This document shows, piece after piece, positions 27,425-34,398 of a stretch of 64,000 nucleotides of DNA. The first letter of the stretch is position 1; the number at the start of each line of letters is the position of its first letter. Under the pieces are notes generated by a model. The model saw only the letters and a program-made list of their open reading frames with translations. It was not told the DNA's origin and made no database searches. Origin of the DNA: Massilia sp. erpn (GTDB taxonomy: Bacteria; Pseudomonadota; Gammaproteobacteria; Burkholderiales; Burkholderiaceae_D); assembly GCF_024400215.1 (NCBI RefSeq), contig NZ_CP053748.1:4340001-4404000 (forward strand), read 5' to 3'. Made by a program: the position numbers and the translations under genes.

Positions 27425-27625
27425 TACCCCTCTGTCCTCGGTACCTGAGAGATAACGGGATATTGCATCCCGCACGCCCCTTCGGTGGGCCATATGGCCG
27501 CTCTCCAGAGTTGGTCTGGCTGGCGTCATGCGCCATGAGACCCTTGACCGGTCCTTTTGCCTGAGAGTTTTTGGGTGGTGCCCCTTCGGCGGCAAAGCGA
27601 ATTTGCCCTCTCCCGATCAAGACTC
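27425..27625 (-). ncRNA. Tandem glycine riboswitch (gcvT leader)
   Basis: Read on the minus strand, the first aptamer (about 27548-27620) has GGGAGAGGGC, CCGAAGGGGCA and the hallmark ACTCTCAGGCAAAAGGAC. After a linker the second aptamer (about 27425-27515) has CTGGAGAG, CCGAAGGGGC and TCTCTCAGGTACCGAGGACAG. Two glycine aptamers in tandem upstream of gcvT are a well-known arrangement, usually activating expression when glycine is abundant. The transcript would begin a few bases upstream, from the promoter at 27629-27657. Confidence 0.95.
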
Positions 27626-27628
27626 GGA

Positions 27629-27657
27629 AATATATGTCAGAAGGTAGGGCGTGTCAA
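27629..27657 (-). promoter_or_regulatory. Promoter of the riboswitch-gcvTHP operon
   Basis: Minus strand: perfect -35 TTGACA (27652-27657), 17-base spacer and -10 TATATT (27629-27634), ending just before the first glycine aptamer. Confidence 0.85.
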
Positions 27658-27703
27658 TCTGACAGTTGTGTCAAAGCGCGTGCGCGCCCCCTGGCGCGGG
27701 CTT

Positions 27704-27712
27704 TGCTAGAAT
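27704..27712 (+). promoter_or_regulatory. Extended -10 promoter candidate for the ClpP-like gene
   Basis: TTGC-TAGAAT contains an extended -10 (TGn before TAGAAT, 27707-27712). No good -35 is seen. The ATG is 28 bases downstream. Confidence 0.4.
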
Positions 27713-27740
27713 GGTTTATGTATTCCAAATGGGGACGGCC

Positions 27741-28301
27741 ATGAGCGAAGACAAAGCAAAGCTGGACGGGCAAGCCTGGTTCACCTTGTCGGGTGATGTG
27801 AACAGCGATATGGTGCACCGCGTGTTCGAAGCGGCGGCCGAGATGAGCGAGGATGGCATCGAAGTCGCGCATATTCTGGTGCAGTCGAACGGTGGCTATG
27901 TCAGCGACGGGCTATGCCTCTACAACTACCTGCGCAATCTGCCGCTCAAGGTCGTCATGTACAACGGCGGGGCGGTGGCCTCGATCGCCGTCATCCTGTT
28001 CCTGGCGGGCGAGGAACGCTATGCCAGCGCCACGGCCCGTTTCATGGTGCATAAATCCCACGCCAGCGCACCCTCGGGCGCCCGGCCGGAAACCCTGCGC
28101 GTCATTGTCGAGGGTCTGCATGCCGACGACCAGCGCACCGAATCCATCCTGCACGAGCGCATCAAGCTCAGTCAAAAGCACTGGGATACGCACAACTACA
28201 CCGACCTGCACCTGACGGCCCAGGATGCACACTCGGTCAGCCTGGTGCATGAGATCCGCGACTTCCGCCCGCCCAAGGGCAAGCGCCTGCGCAATATCTG
28301 A
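27741..28301 (+). CDS. ClpP-like serine protease family protein (stand-alone)
   Basis: 186 residues of the ClpP/crotonase fold. HILVQSNGGYVSDGLCLYNYL matches the ClpP substrate-binding strand, YNGGAVASIAVILFLAGEERYASATARFMVHKSH contains the expected nucleophile Ser (VASIA) and catalytic His (MVHKSH), and YTDLHLTAQDAHSVSLVHEI supplies a plausible Asp. The triad therefore looks intact. No signal peptide and no ClpX/ClpA gene nearby, unlike housekeeping clpP, so it is a divergent paralogue of unknown substrate. The start at ATG 27741 is set by GGGGAC six bases upstream; in-frame ATGs at 27729 and 27711 are alternatives. Confidence 0.85.
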   Translation: MSEDKAKLDGQAWFTLSGDVNSDMVHRVFEAAAEMSEDGIEVAHILVQSNGGYVSDGLCLYNYLRNLPLKVVMYNGGAVASIAVILFLAGEERYASATARFMVHKSHASAPSGARPETLRVIVEGLHADDQRTESILHERIKLSQKHWDTHNYTDLHLTAQDAHSVSLVHEIRDFRPPKGKRLRNI

Positions 28302-28312
28302 GGGGAAGGGAA

Positions 28313-28335
28313 GGCGGCATCCGGCGGATGCCGCC
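28313..28335. terminator. Hairpin between convergent genes
   Basis: Perfect 10-bp stem (GGCGGCATCC with GGATGCCGCC, 3-base loop) in the 47-base gap between convergent genes. There is no strong T run on either side, so terminator activity is uncertain. Confidence 0.45.
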
Positions 28336-28348
28336 GTGCTGGCATCAA

Positions 28349-28543
28349 TCAGCGGTTGCGCTGGCTGGTTTTGTTGGCGTTGCCGGTGCTGCCCGACTGT
28401 TTATTGCCTTCGCTCTTGCGGCTGGCACGATCGTCGGCCAGATCGCGGCTGACCGTGCGCGAAGCCTGGTCGGCCGATTGCCGGCTGGCGCCTTTTTCCG
28501 GTTTTTCGGAGCCCTTCGATGAGTCTTTGCGGTTCGAGTTCAT
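28349..28543 (-). CDS. Small, highly charged Ser/Lys/Arg-rich protein
   Basis: 64 residues, no hydrophobic segment, likely disordered, rich in Ser, Lys, Arg, Asn and Gln (for example KDSSKGSEKPEKGAS at the N-terminal end and KTSQRNR at the C terminus). ATG 28543 has an excellent GAGGAAATC ribosome site, which supports it as a real gene; upstream in-frame codons lack one. Similar small hydrophilic stress-type proteins occur in Oxalobacteraceae, but I cannot name a family. The upstream gap (28544-28828) carries a 24-base near-palindrome at 28594-28617. Confidence 0.6.
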   Translation of the reverse strand: MNSNRKDSSKGSEKPEKGASRQSADQASRTVSRDLADDRASRKSEGNKQSGSTGNANKTSQRNR

Positions 28544-28593
28544 CTTGATTTCCTCTCGTATGAAAGTTGAAACAATCACTCGCCGAAGACGCA

Positions 28594-28617
28594 TCGGTGA
28601 AGGCATGCCTTCGCCGA
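28594..28617. promoter_or_regulatory. 24-base near-perfect palindrome in divergent promoter region
   Basis: TCGGTGAAGGCA and TGCCTTCGCCGA form 12+12 bases with one mismatch, 51-74 bases upstream of the small charged protein and about 210 bases before the DUF1631 gene. Could be an operator or a small RNA hairpin; nothing else was seen in this gap. Confidence 0.35.
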
Positions 28618-28828
28618 TACCTTTCCGGTGGGGCAATGATGCGATTTCAGTCACGCCTGCGGTATCGGAGTTCGCCGGGAACGCTTGTAGGATAAGGCCT
28701 CCGGCCCAAGACGTACCTACATGATAGTCCGCAAAAAAACAGAGGCAAAAGGATGATTTGTTTCTTTTTGCCTATTGCCATGCGGCAATAATCTGCCAAA
28801 ATACAAGCAAGTTCACCGAAGGCCCATC

Positions 28829-31402
28829 ATGAATTCCAATCCAACAACATCCCCGGCGCCGAAGCAGACGGTCTCGCCGCGGCATGCGCTGTTGGAGAGC
28901 CTGATCGAGATCGCGCAGCGTCACGTCGCCAGCCAGTTCACCGGTTTTGCCACCGGACTGGCCGGCATCCTGGTCGACGGCAACGATATGAGCGCCGACC
29001 TGCGCGAAGTGCAGATGCGTCTGCGCGCCGGCAATCTGTTGCGTAACAGCCACTATGCGTTGCTGAATCTGGTGGCCAAGCGTCTGGAACGCGCCGTGCG
29101 CCAGGAGCTGGCGCAGCTGGCTCCCGGCAAGAAAGTCGCGCCGCGCGCCGCCGACCAGCCGCTGTCCCTGGTGCCTTACGAGGAGATGGACAGCAAGGTC
29201 GCGCTGGGCAGCATCAGCAAGCCCTTCGAAACGCGCTATGCCGACGCGCTGGCGACATTGAATGTGCGCCTGGCCTTCCTGCTCGACCGCGACATCCTGC
29301 GCGTGAACCAGAATCCCTTCCGTCCCGACGTCCTCCTCGCCGCCGTGCTGGATGCCTGGAGCGAATTCAATACCGATGAAGAGGCGGCCCAGCTGCTGCC
29401 CACGCTGCTCAAGCCGGACAGCTTTATCGATCTGGGGCCGATGCTGGAAGATCTGAACCTGGCCCTGGAACGCAAGGGCGTGCTGCCCGGCTCGGTGGAA
29501 AAGTACAAGGCGCGCAAGGCCGACAGCCACGATGCATCCGCCGCGCCGGCCCGCCAGCGCAAGCAGCAGGCCGCGCTGGCCGAGCAACTGCGCCAATTCT
29601 TCTCGGCGCAGGACGCGCCGCCGCCCGCAGCGCAAGGTCCGGCCCTGATGGAGCAGATCGGCGATTTTGATCTGGCGCTGCCGCATCTGGCGGGCGGCGG
29701 CCAGCCAGCCAGCGTTTCGGTGCCGATCGGCGTGGCCGCCGCGGGTTTCGCGCTGACCGGCCTGGCTGGCGGTGCGGCCGCCGGCGGCATGGGCGCGGGC
29801 TTGGCGGTTGCCGGCCCAGGTGCCGGTCCGGCTGCTGCATCGCAGGTGGCGGGACAGTTTGCCGCGCCGGCCGCTGGCCTGGCGCAAGCTCCCTGGCTGC
29901 AAGGCGCGGCGCAAGGATTCATCGGCAATGTGACGAATGAAGCGGCCCAGCATGCCTCCGTGGTGGGCGCCAAGCAGCCCTTGCTCAGCTACCTGGCCCA
30001 ATTGCAGCAGAATACGGCCTTGATGGGCGGCTGGCGGCCAGGCGCCGAGCAGACAGCGCCAGCCCAGGCCTCATCAGCTCACGCTGCGGCCGTGCAGGGC
30101 GCCGCCATGCCATTCCCAGCGGCCGCCTTTGCTGCTGGCGCGCCTTTGCCGCCGAATGTCTTCGTGCTGCCCTCGGTCAAGCAGGCCGCCCCGCAAGGCA
30201 GCCTGTCGCGCGCCGACGAAAGCACCATCGATCTCCTGTCGGCCGTCTTCGAAACCGTATTCCGCGACCAGAGCATCTCGCCCGAAATCCGCAACCTGAT
30301 CCGCTTCCTGCAAATCCCGGTGCTGAAGGCGGCCTTGCTGGACAAGGACTTCTTCTTCCAGGAAGAGCATCCGGCGCGGCGCATGATCGATCTGCTGTCG
30401 CGCATGGGCTGGGAGCAGCATAAGAATCCCGACGACCCGCTGTACCAGGCCATGCAGCGCAGCGTGGACCGCGTGGGCCGCGACTATGAGCATGAGCTGG
30501 GCGTCTTCACCGAAGCCGTCGACGAACTGGAAGCCTCGATCAAGGCCGAAGAAACGGCGGCCGCCGCAGCGATCGCCGAACCGATCGCCGCCGCACTGAA
30601 ACAGGAAAAGATGGCCGCCGCCGCCCGTTCCGCCCAGGACGCCGTCGCGCTGCGCATCGGCACCGGCGAAGTGATCGCCGTCCTGGAAGCCTTCCTCGAG
30701 AACAAATGGACCTCGGTGCTGACGATTGCCTACAGCGTCGAAGACGAAAAGCCAGGTGCCGTCAATAATGCGACTCAGACCATGGATGACCTGATCTGGA
30801 GCGTCAAGCCCAAGATCAGCGCCGACGAGCGCAAAAAACTGATCGCCCGCCTGCCGACCCTGCTTTCGGCCCTGAACAAATGGCTGGACGTGATCAAATG
30901 GCAGGACGCCGACCGCCTGCAATTTTTCGCCGAGCTGGCGGAATGCCATGCCTCCATTGTGCGCGCCCCGCTGGAAATCTCGCCCGAACGCCAGCTCGAA
31001 ATTTCGATGGAAGTGGCACAGAAAGCTGCCGAACGGCGCCTGCAGCTGCAAGCCAAAGCCGAACAGGAAGCCGCCGCCGCGCCCCCGGTTGACGACGACG
31101 CCAGCATCGAAGTGGACAGCCTCACGCGCGGCATGTGGCTCGAATTTGAGCAAGAGGAGGGGGAGGCGCGCAAAGTCAAACTCGCCTGGATCAGCCCCCT
31201 GCGCACGCTCTACATCTTCTCCACCAGCAGCCGGCAGGAAGCATTCTCCCTATCGGGCGAAGCCCTGGTCCAGCGCTTCCGCGACGACAAAGTGCGACTG
31301 GTCCGCAGCGAGGGCGTTGTCGCTCAAGCCCTCTCCCGCGCCATGGGCATGGGCGCCGTCAACGACGACGCCACCGCCACCGCCACCGCCACCGCCGCCT
31401 GA
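28829..31402 (+). CDS. DUF1631 family protein
   Basis: 857 residues. The DUF1631 core is recognisable from HALLESLIEIAQRHVASQF at the N terminus and from DLLSAVFETVFRDQSISPEIRNLI and LDKDFFFQEEHPARRMIDLLSRMGW in the middle. A long Ala/Gly/Pro-rich low-complexity linker lies at about residues 235-440. The C terminus (LTRGMWLEFEQEEGEARKVKLAWISPLRTLYIF) resembles a degenerate PilZ-like barrel. No signal peptide or membrane segment. The last codons form an ACCGCC repeat (Thr-Ala run). ATG 28829 has AAGG eight bases upstream; the in-frame frame from 28775 is less likely. The family has no established function that I know of. The gene ends at repeat copy 2. Confidence 0.9.
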   Translation: MNSNPTTSPAPKQTVSPRHALLESLIEIAQRHVASQFTGFATGLAGILVDGNDMSADLREVQMRLRAGNLLRNSHYALLNLVAKRLERAVRQELAQLAPGKKVAPRAADQPLSLVPYEEMDSKVALGSISKPFETRYADALATLNVRLAFLLDRDILRVNQNPFRPDVLLAAVLDAWSEFNTDEEAAQLLPTLLKPDSFIDLGPMLEDLNLALERKGVLPGSVEKYKARKADSHDASAAPARQRKQQAALAEQLRQFFSAQDAPPPAAQGPALMEQIGDFDLALPHLAGGGQPASVSVPIGVAAAGFALTGLAGGAAAGGMGAGLAVAGPGAGPAAASQVAGQFAAPAAGLAQAPWLQGAAQGFIGNVTNEAAQHASVVGAKQPLLSYLAQLQQNTALMGGWRPGAEQTAPAQASSAHAAAVQGAAMPFPAAAFAAGAPLPPNVFVLPSVKQAAPQGSLSRADESTIDLLSAVFETVFRDQSISPEIRNLIRFLQIPVLKAALLDKDFFFQEEHPARRMIDLLSRMGWEQHKNPDDPLYQAMQRSVDRVGRDYEHELGVFTEAVDELEASIKAEETAAAAAIAEPIAAALKQEKMAAAARSAQDAVALRIGTGEVIAVLEAFLENKWTSVLTIAYSVEDEKPGAVNNATQTMDDLIWSVKPKISADERKKLIARLPTLLSALNKWLDVIKWQDADRLQFFAELAECHASIVRAPLEISPERQLEISMEVAQKAAERRLQLQAKAEQEAAAAPPVDDDASIEVDSLTRGMWLEFEQEEGEARKVKLAWISPLRTLYIFSTSSRQEAFSLSGEALVQRFRDDKVRLVRSEGVVAQALSRAMGMGAVNDDATATATATAA

Positions 31403-31430
31403 AACCCGCCTCATTTGCGCTGGATCAAAG

Positions 31431-31526
31431 AATGTCCCACCCTGGTGTCAGGCACCAAGGTGAGACATTTTTTGATCCAGCGCAAACAATGTCCTGCTGC
31501 GGTGCCTGACACCAGGGTGGGACATT
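31431..31526. repeat. Two-hairpin inverted repeat (REP/BIME-like), copy 2
   Basis: Units at 31431-31469 and 31488-31526, again with AATGTCC...ACATT ends, GGTGTCAGGCACC on the left and GGTGCCTGACACC on the right, spacer TTTTTGATCCAGCGCAAAC and flanking GATCAAAG. The left unit is followed by TTTTTT. The right unit is less well paired on its left arm (CTGCTGC replaces CCACC). Lies between the convergent DUF1631 and tyrosine phosphatase genes. Confidence 0.85.
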
Positions 31527-31544
31527 TGCTGATTTAGATCAAAG

Positions 31545-32024
31545 TCAGGTGGCCGATTTTTCGCGCAGGGAACGGATCAGGCCGTCGGCGGCGTCTTCGA
31601 TGTAGTCGAGTACCTGGTCGAAGCCTTGGATGCCGCCGTAGTAGGGATCGGGGACTTCCAGTACGTGATGGTGCTGGGCGTATTGCATGAACAGGCCAAG
31701 CTTGTGGCGCAGCCCGGGCGGGCAGGCGCGTTGCAGCAGCTCCAGATTGTCGCGGTCCATCGCCAGCAGCAGGTCGAAGCGTTCAAAGTCGTCGGCATGG
31801 ACTTGGCGGGCGCGTTGCTGCGTCAGGTCGTAGCCGCGCCGGGCGGCGTGACGCGAGGAGCGGGTGTCGGGGGCTTCGCCGATGTGGTAGGCATGGGTGC
31901 CGGCGGAGTCGATGTGCAACTCCAGGCCGGCCGCGGCGGCGCGCTGGCGCGTGACGCCTTCGGCCGTGGGCGAGCGGCAGATATTGCCCATGCAGACGAA
32001 GAGGATCGAGGGTGTGGGTTTCAT
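31545..32024 (-). CDS. Low-molecular-weight protein-tyrosine phosphatase
   Basis: 159 residues, full length. The C-X5-R active-site loop is VCMGNICRS (Cys11, Arg17) followed by PTAEG, and the general acid Asp lies in VPDPYYGG near residue 126. The start at ATG 32024 places the loop at the family-typical distance from the N terminus; the long upstream frame to 32546 is spurious and overlaps the divergent hydrolase gene. Such enzymes often dephosphorylate tyrosine kinases of polysaccharide export, but no such genes are adjacent. Confidence 0.95.
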   Translation of the reverse strand: MKPTPSILFVCMGNICRSPTAEGVTRQRAAAAGLELHIDSAGTHAYHIGEAPDTRSSRHAARRGYDLTQQRARQVHADDFERFDLLLAMDRDNLELLQRACPPGLRHKLGLFMQYAQHHHVLEVPDPYYGGIQGFDQVLDYIEDAADGLIRSLREKSAT

Positions 32025-32141
32025 GGGGTTTCCGGTTAGGCTGCCAATATTGCAGATAATGTTATTGTTATCAATGGCGCAATATGCAATTATTGCGGCA
32101 TGGCAATCTTCTCTTCGCTGCTCATTTCTTGGATACCCACG

Positions 32142-33560
32142 ATGCCCGCCCATAGACCGCCATATCCGCTGCTTCCCGTCCTGCTCGCCGTCCTGCTGCC
32201 GCTGGCCGCGCATGCCGCCAAGCCCGAGCCGCTGAACAAGCGCGTGGACCGTGTTTTTGAGCAATATAACCGTGCCGATTCGCCTGGCTGCGCCTTGGGC
32301 GTGATCCGCGCAGGCCGCATGGTCTATCAGAAGGGCTATGGCCAGGCCAGCCTGGAATACGGCTTGCCGATCCGCCCCGAGCGCACGGTATTCGATATCG
32401 GATCGACTTCCAAGCAGTTTACCGCCGCTGCCATCCTGTTGCTGGTGCAGGATGGCAAGCTGGCGCTGGATGACGATATCCGCAAACTCCTGCCCGGGAT
32501 GCCGGATTACGGCACCTCCATCACCGTGCGCCATCTGCTGCACCATACCAGCGGTTTGCGCGACTACCTGGTGTTGCTGACGATGGCGGGCTTTAACGAT
32601 GAAGACTACACCACCGATGCCGATGCGCTGACAGCCATCCAGCGCCAGAAGGCGCTAAATTTCCAGCCGGGCAGTGAGCACCGCTACAGCAATACCGGCT
32701 ACTTCCTGCTGGGTCAGATCGTCAAGCAGGTGAGCGGCAAGACCCTGGGCGAGTTTTCGCGCGAGCGCATCTTCGCGCCGCTGGGCATGAAGGAAACCCG
32801 CATCCTGGAAAACCACCGCACCGTCTTCCCGCAGCGCGCCACGGCCTATCTGCTGCGCCCGGACGGCAGCTTTGGCGTGAATATGTCGGACTGGGAGCAG
32901 GCTGGCGATGGCGCGGTGCAGACCAATCTGAGCGATCTGGCAAAATGGGACGCCAACTTCTACGCGCCCAAAGTCGGCGGCGCCTGGCTCAATGAGCAGT
33001 TGCAGCAAGCGGGCCGGTTGAACGACGGCTCCAGCCTGCAGTACGCGCGCGGCCTGATGCTGGAGGAGTATCGCGGCCAGCGCATCGTATCGCACGCCGG
33101 CGCTTTTGCGGGTTACCGTTCGCAGATGGTGCGCATTCCGGCGCAGCAGACGACGGTGGCCGTCCTGTGCAACCTGGCCCAGGCCCGTCCCGCCAAATTG
33201 GCCCTGGACGTGGTGGACATCTATCTGGAACCGGTGTTGACGGGTAGCCGCGAACCGGCCAAGGCGCGAGCCAAGCCCGAACCGTTCTCCCTGCCGGCGG
33301 GCGGCGAAGGCGCCTTCCTTGGCCGTTACCACAGCCCGGAGCTGCAGGTGACGTGGGAGGTGCAGTTGAAGGACGGTCAGCTGCGGATGCGTAGCGCGCG
33401 CGACGAAGCACCGTTGGTTCCGACGGCCCAGGATACCTTCAGCGCGAATGGCGCCACCATTCGCATGCAGCGTGACGCGGCACAAGCCGTCAGCGGCTTC
33501 GTGGTCGATACCGGACGCGCCAATGGCATGAAATTCGAACGGAAAATTAAGGATAGCTGA
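32142..33560 (+). CDS. Serine beta-lactamase-like hydrolase (class C / penicillin-binding fold)
   Basis: 472 residues with a signal peptide ([17 protein letters not shown]), so periplasmic or secreted. The serine SxxK motif is STSK (in FDIGSTSKQFTAAA), the second motif is YSN (HRYSNTGYFLLG) and the third is HAG (SHAGAFAGYRS). These are typical of the broad family that includes AmpC, D-aminopeptidases and esterases, so true beta-lactamase activity should not be assumed. The C-terminal 110 residues form an extra beta domain. ATG 32142 gives the compact signal peptide; ATG 32100 is an alternative. Confidence 0.9.
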   Translation: MPAHRPPYPLLPVLLAVLLPLAAHAAKPEPLNKRVDRVFEQYNRADSPGCALGVIRAGRMVYQKGYGQASLEYGLPIRPERTVFDIGSTSKQFTAAAILLLVQDGKLALDDDIRKLLPGMPDYGTSITVRHLLHHTSGLRDYLVLLTMAGFNDEDYTTDADALTAIQRQKALNFQPGSEHRYSNTGYFLLGQIVKQVSGKTLGEFSRERIFAPLGMKETRILENHRTVFPQRATAYLLRPDGSFGVNMSDWEQAGDGAVQTNLSDLAKWDANFYAPKVGGAWLNEQLQQAGRLNDGSSLQYARGLMLEEYRGQRIVSHAGAFAGYRSQMVRIPAQQTTVAVLCNLAQARPAKLALDVVDIYLEPVLTGSREPAKARAKPEPFSLPAGGEGAFLGRYHSPELQVTWEVQLKDGQLRMRSARDEAPLVPTAQDTFSANGATIRMQRDAAQAVSGFVVDTGRANGMKFERKIKDS

Positions 33561-33640
33561 AGCCTGTTCCGATTGAATCCGGACGGCCGCTGCGCCGTGT
33601 ATCATGCGCTCAGCGTCCGTCTGGACAGGCAACAAGAGAT

Positions 33641-34291
33641 ATGGCAATGATGAATGGTTGGCAGTTTTTGAGCATATTGGGCAGTTTGAATGTGACCGGC
33701 CCGCTGGGCGTGGCGATCGCAGTCTGGCTGCTGGCGGGTAAGTCCTGGCGCTTGACCCTGAACTGGTGTCTGCTGTTTGGTGCCGGCATGGCGCTGGTGG
33801 TGATTACCAAGGTGGCGTTTTTGGGCTGGGGCCTGGGCGTGCCGGAAGTGCAGTTCGCCGGCATCAGCGGCCATTCCATGCGCGCTTGCGCGGTCTTCCC
33901 GGTGGCGGCCTATCTGGCCTCGCGCCACCGTTCACTGGAATTCCGTTACTGGGCCACTGGCGGCGGGGTGCTGTTGTCCCTGCTGGTCAGCGTTTCGCGC
34001 GTGCCGGTGCTGGCCCACTCCTGGTCGGAAGTGATCACTGGCGCAGGCCTGGGCCTGGCCGTGGCCGGCGCCTTCATCTGGAGCGCGCGCGCCGAGCGCC
34101 ACGTGGTGATGGGGCGGGTGCTGGCCGTGCTTTGCCTGCCGGTGCTGTTGCTGGCGCCGCGCGCCGAGCAGGCGCCCACCGAGCAGTGGATGCGCGATCT
34201 GGCGCTCTACCTGTCGGGCAAGGACAAGCCGCATCAGCGCAGCTGGCAGCTCGGGCCGCCGAAAAACGGCTCGCATAGCCCGCTGCTCTAG
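33641..34291 (+). CDS. PAP2 family membrane phosphatase-like protein
   Basis: 216 residues with about five hydrophobic segments. The three PAP2 motifs are recognisable though divergent: TKVAFLGWG (first motif Lys), ISGHSMRAC (SGH) and SRVPVLAHSWSEVI (SR...H). The usual final Asp of motif 3 is replaced by Glu, and the Arg-Pro of motif 1 is absent, so activity is uncertain. PAP2 enzymes remove phosphate from lipid phosphates such as phosphatidic acid or undecaprenyl pyrophosphate. Start chosen at the first ATG with AAGAGAT upstream; 33647 and 33650 are alternatives. Confidence 0.8.
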   Translation: MAMMNGWQFLSILGSLNVTGPLGVAIAVWLLAGKSWRLTLNWCLLFGAGMALVVITKVAFLGWGLGVPEVQFAGISGHSMRACAVFPVAAYLASRHRSLEFRYWATGGGVLLSLLVSVSRVPVLAHSWSEVITGAGLGLAVAGAFIWSARAERHVVMGRVLAVLCLPVLLLAPRAEQAPTEQWMRDLALYLSGKDKPHQRSWQLGPPKNGSHSPLL

Positions 34292-34343
34292 CGTTGCGGC
34301 ACGTTGCAGCGGTGAGTTTTTGACCAGATTCCATTCACAAAAT

Positions 34344-34351
34344 GGTATGAT
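34344..34351 (+). promoter_or_regulatory. Extended -10 promoter candidate for smc
   Basis: GG-TATGAT preceded by T gives an extended -10 (TGG-TATGAT, hexamer at 34346-34351), 47 bases before the GTG start. A TTGACC lies 20 bases upstream, too far for a normal -35. Confidence 0.5.
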
Positions 34352-34398
34352 AGTCAGGTTTTTAACCATGCCTGTCCGGGCGAAGAACAGATAACAAC

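Noticed and set aside
32100..32141. Earlier ATG (32100) as start of the beta-lactamase-like gene
   Set aside because: It would add a hydrophobic stretch in front of a good signal peptide and has no better ribosome site, so 32142 is preferred, though not proven.
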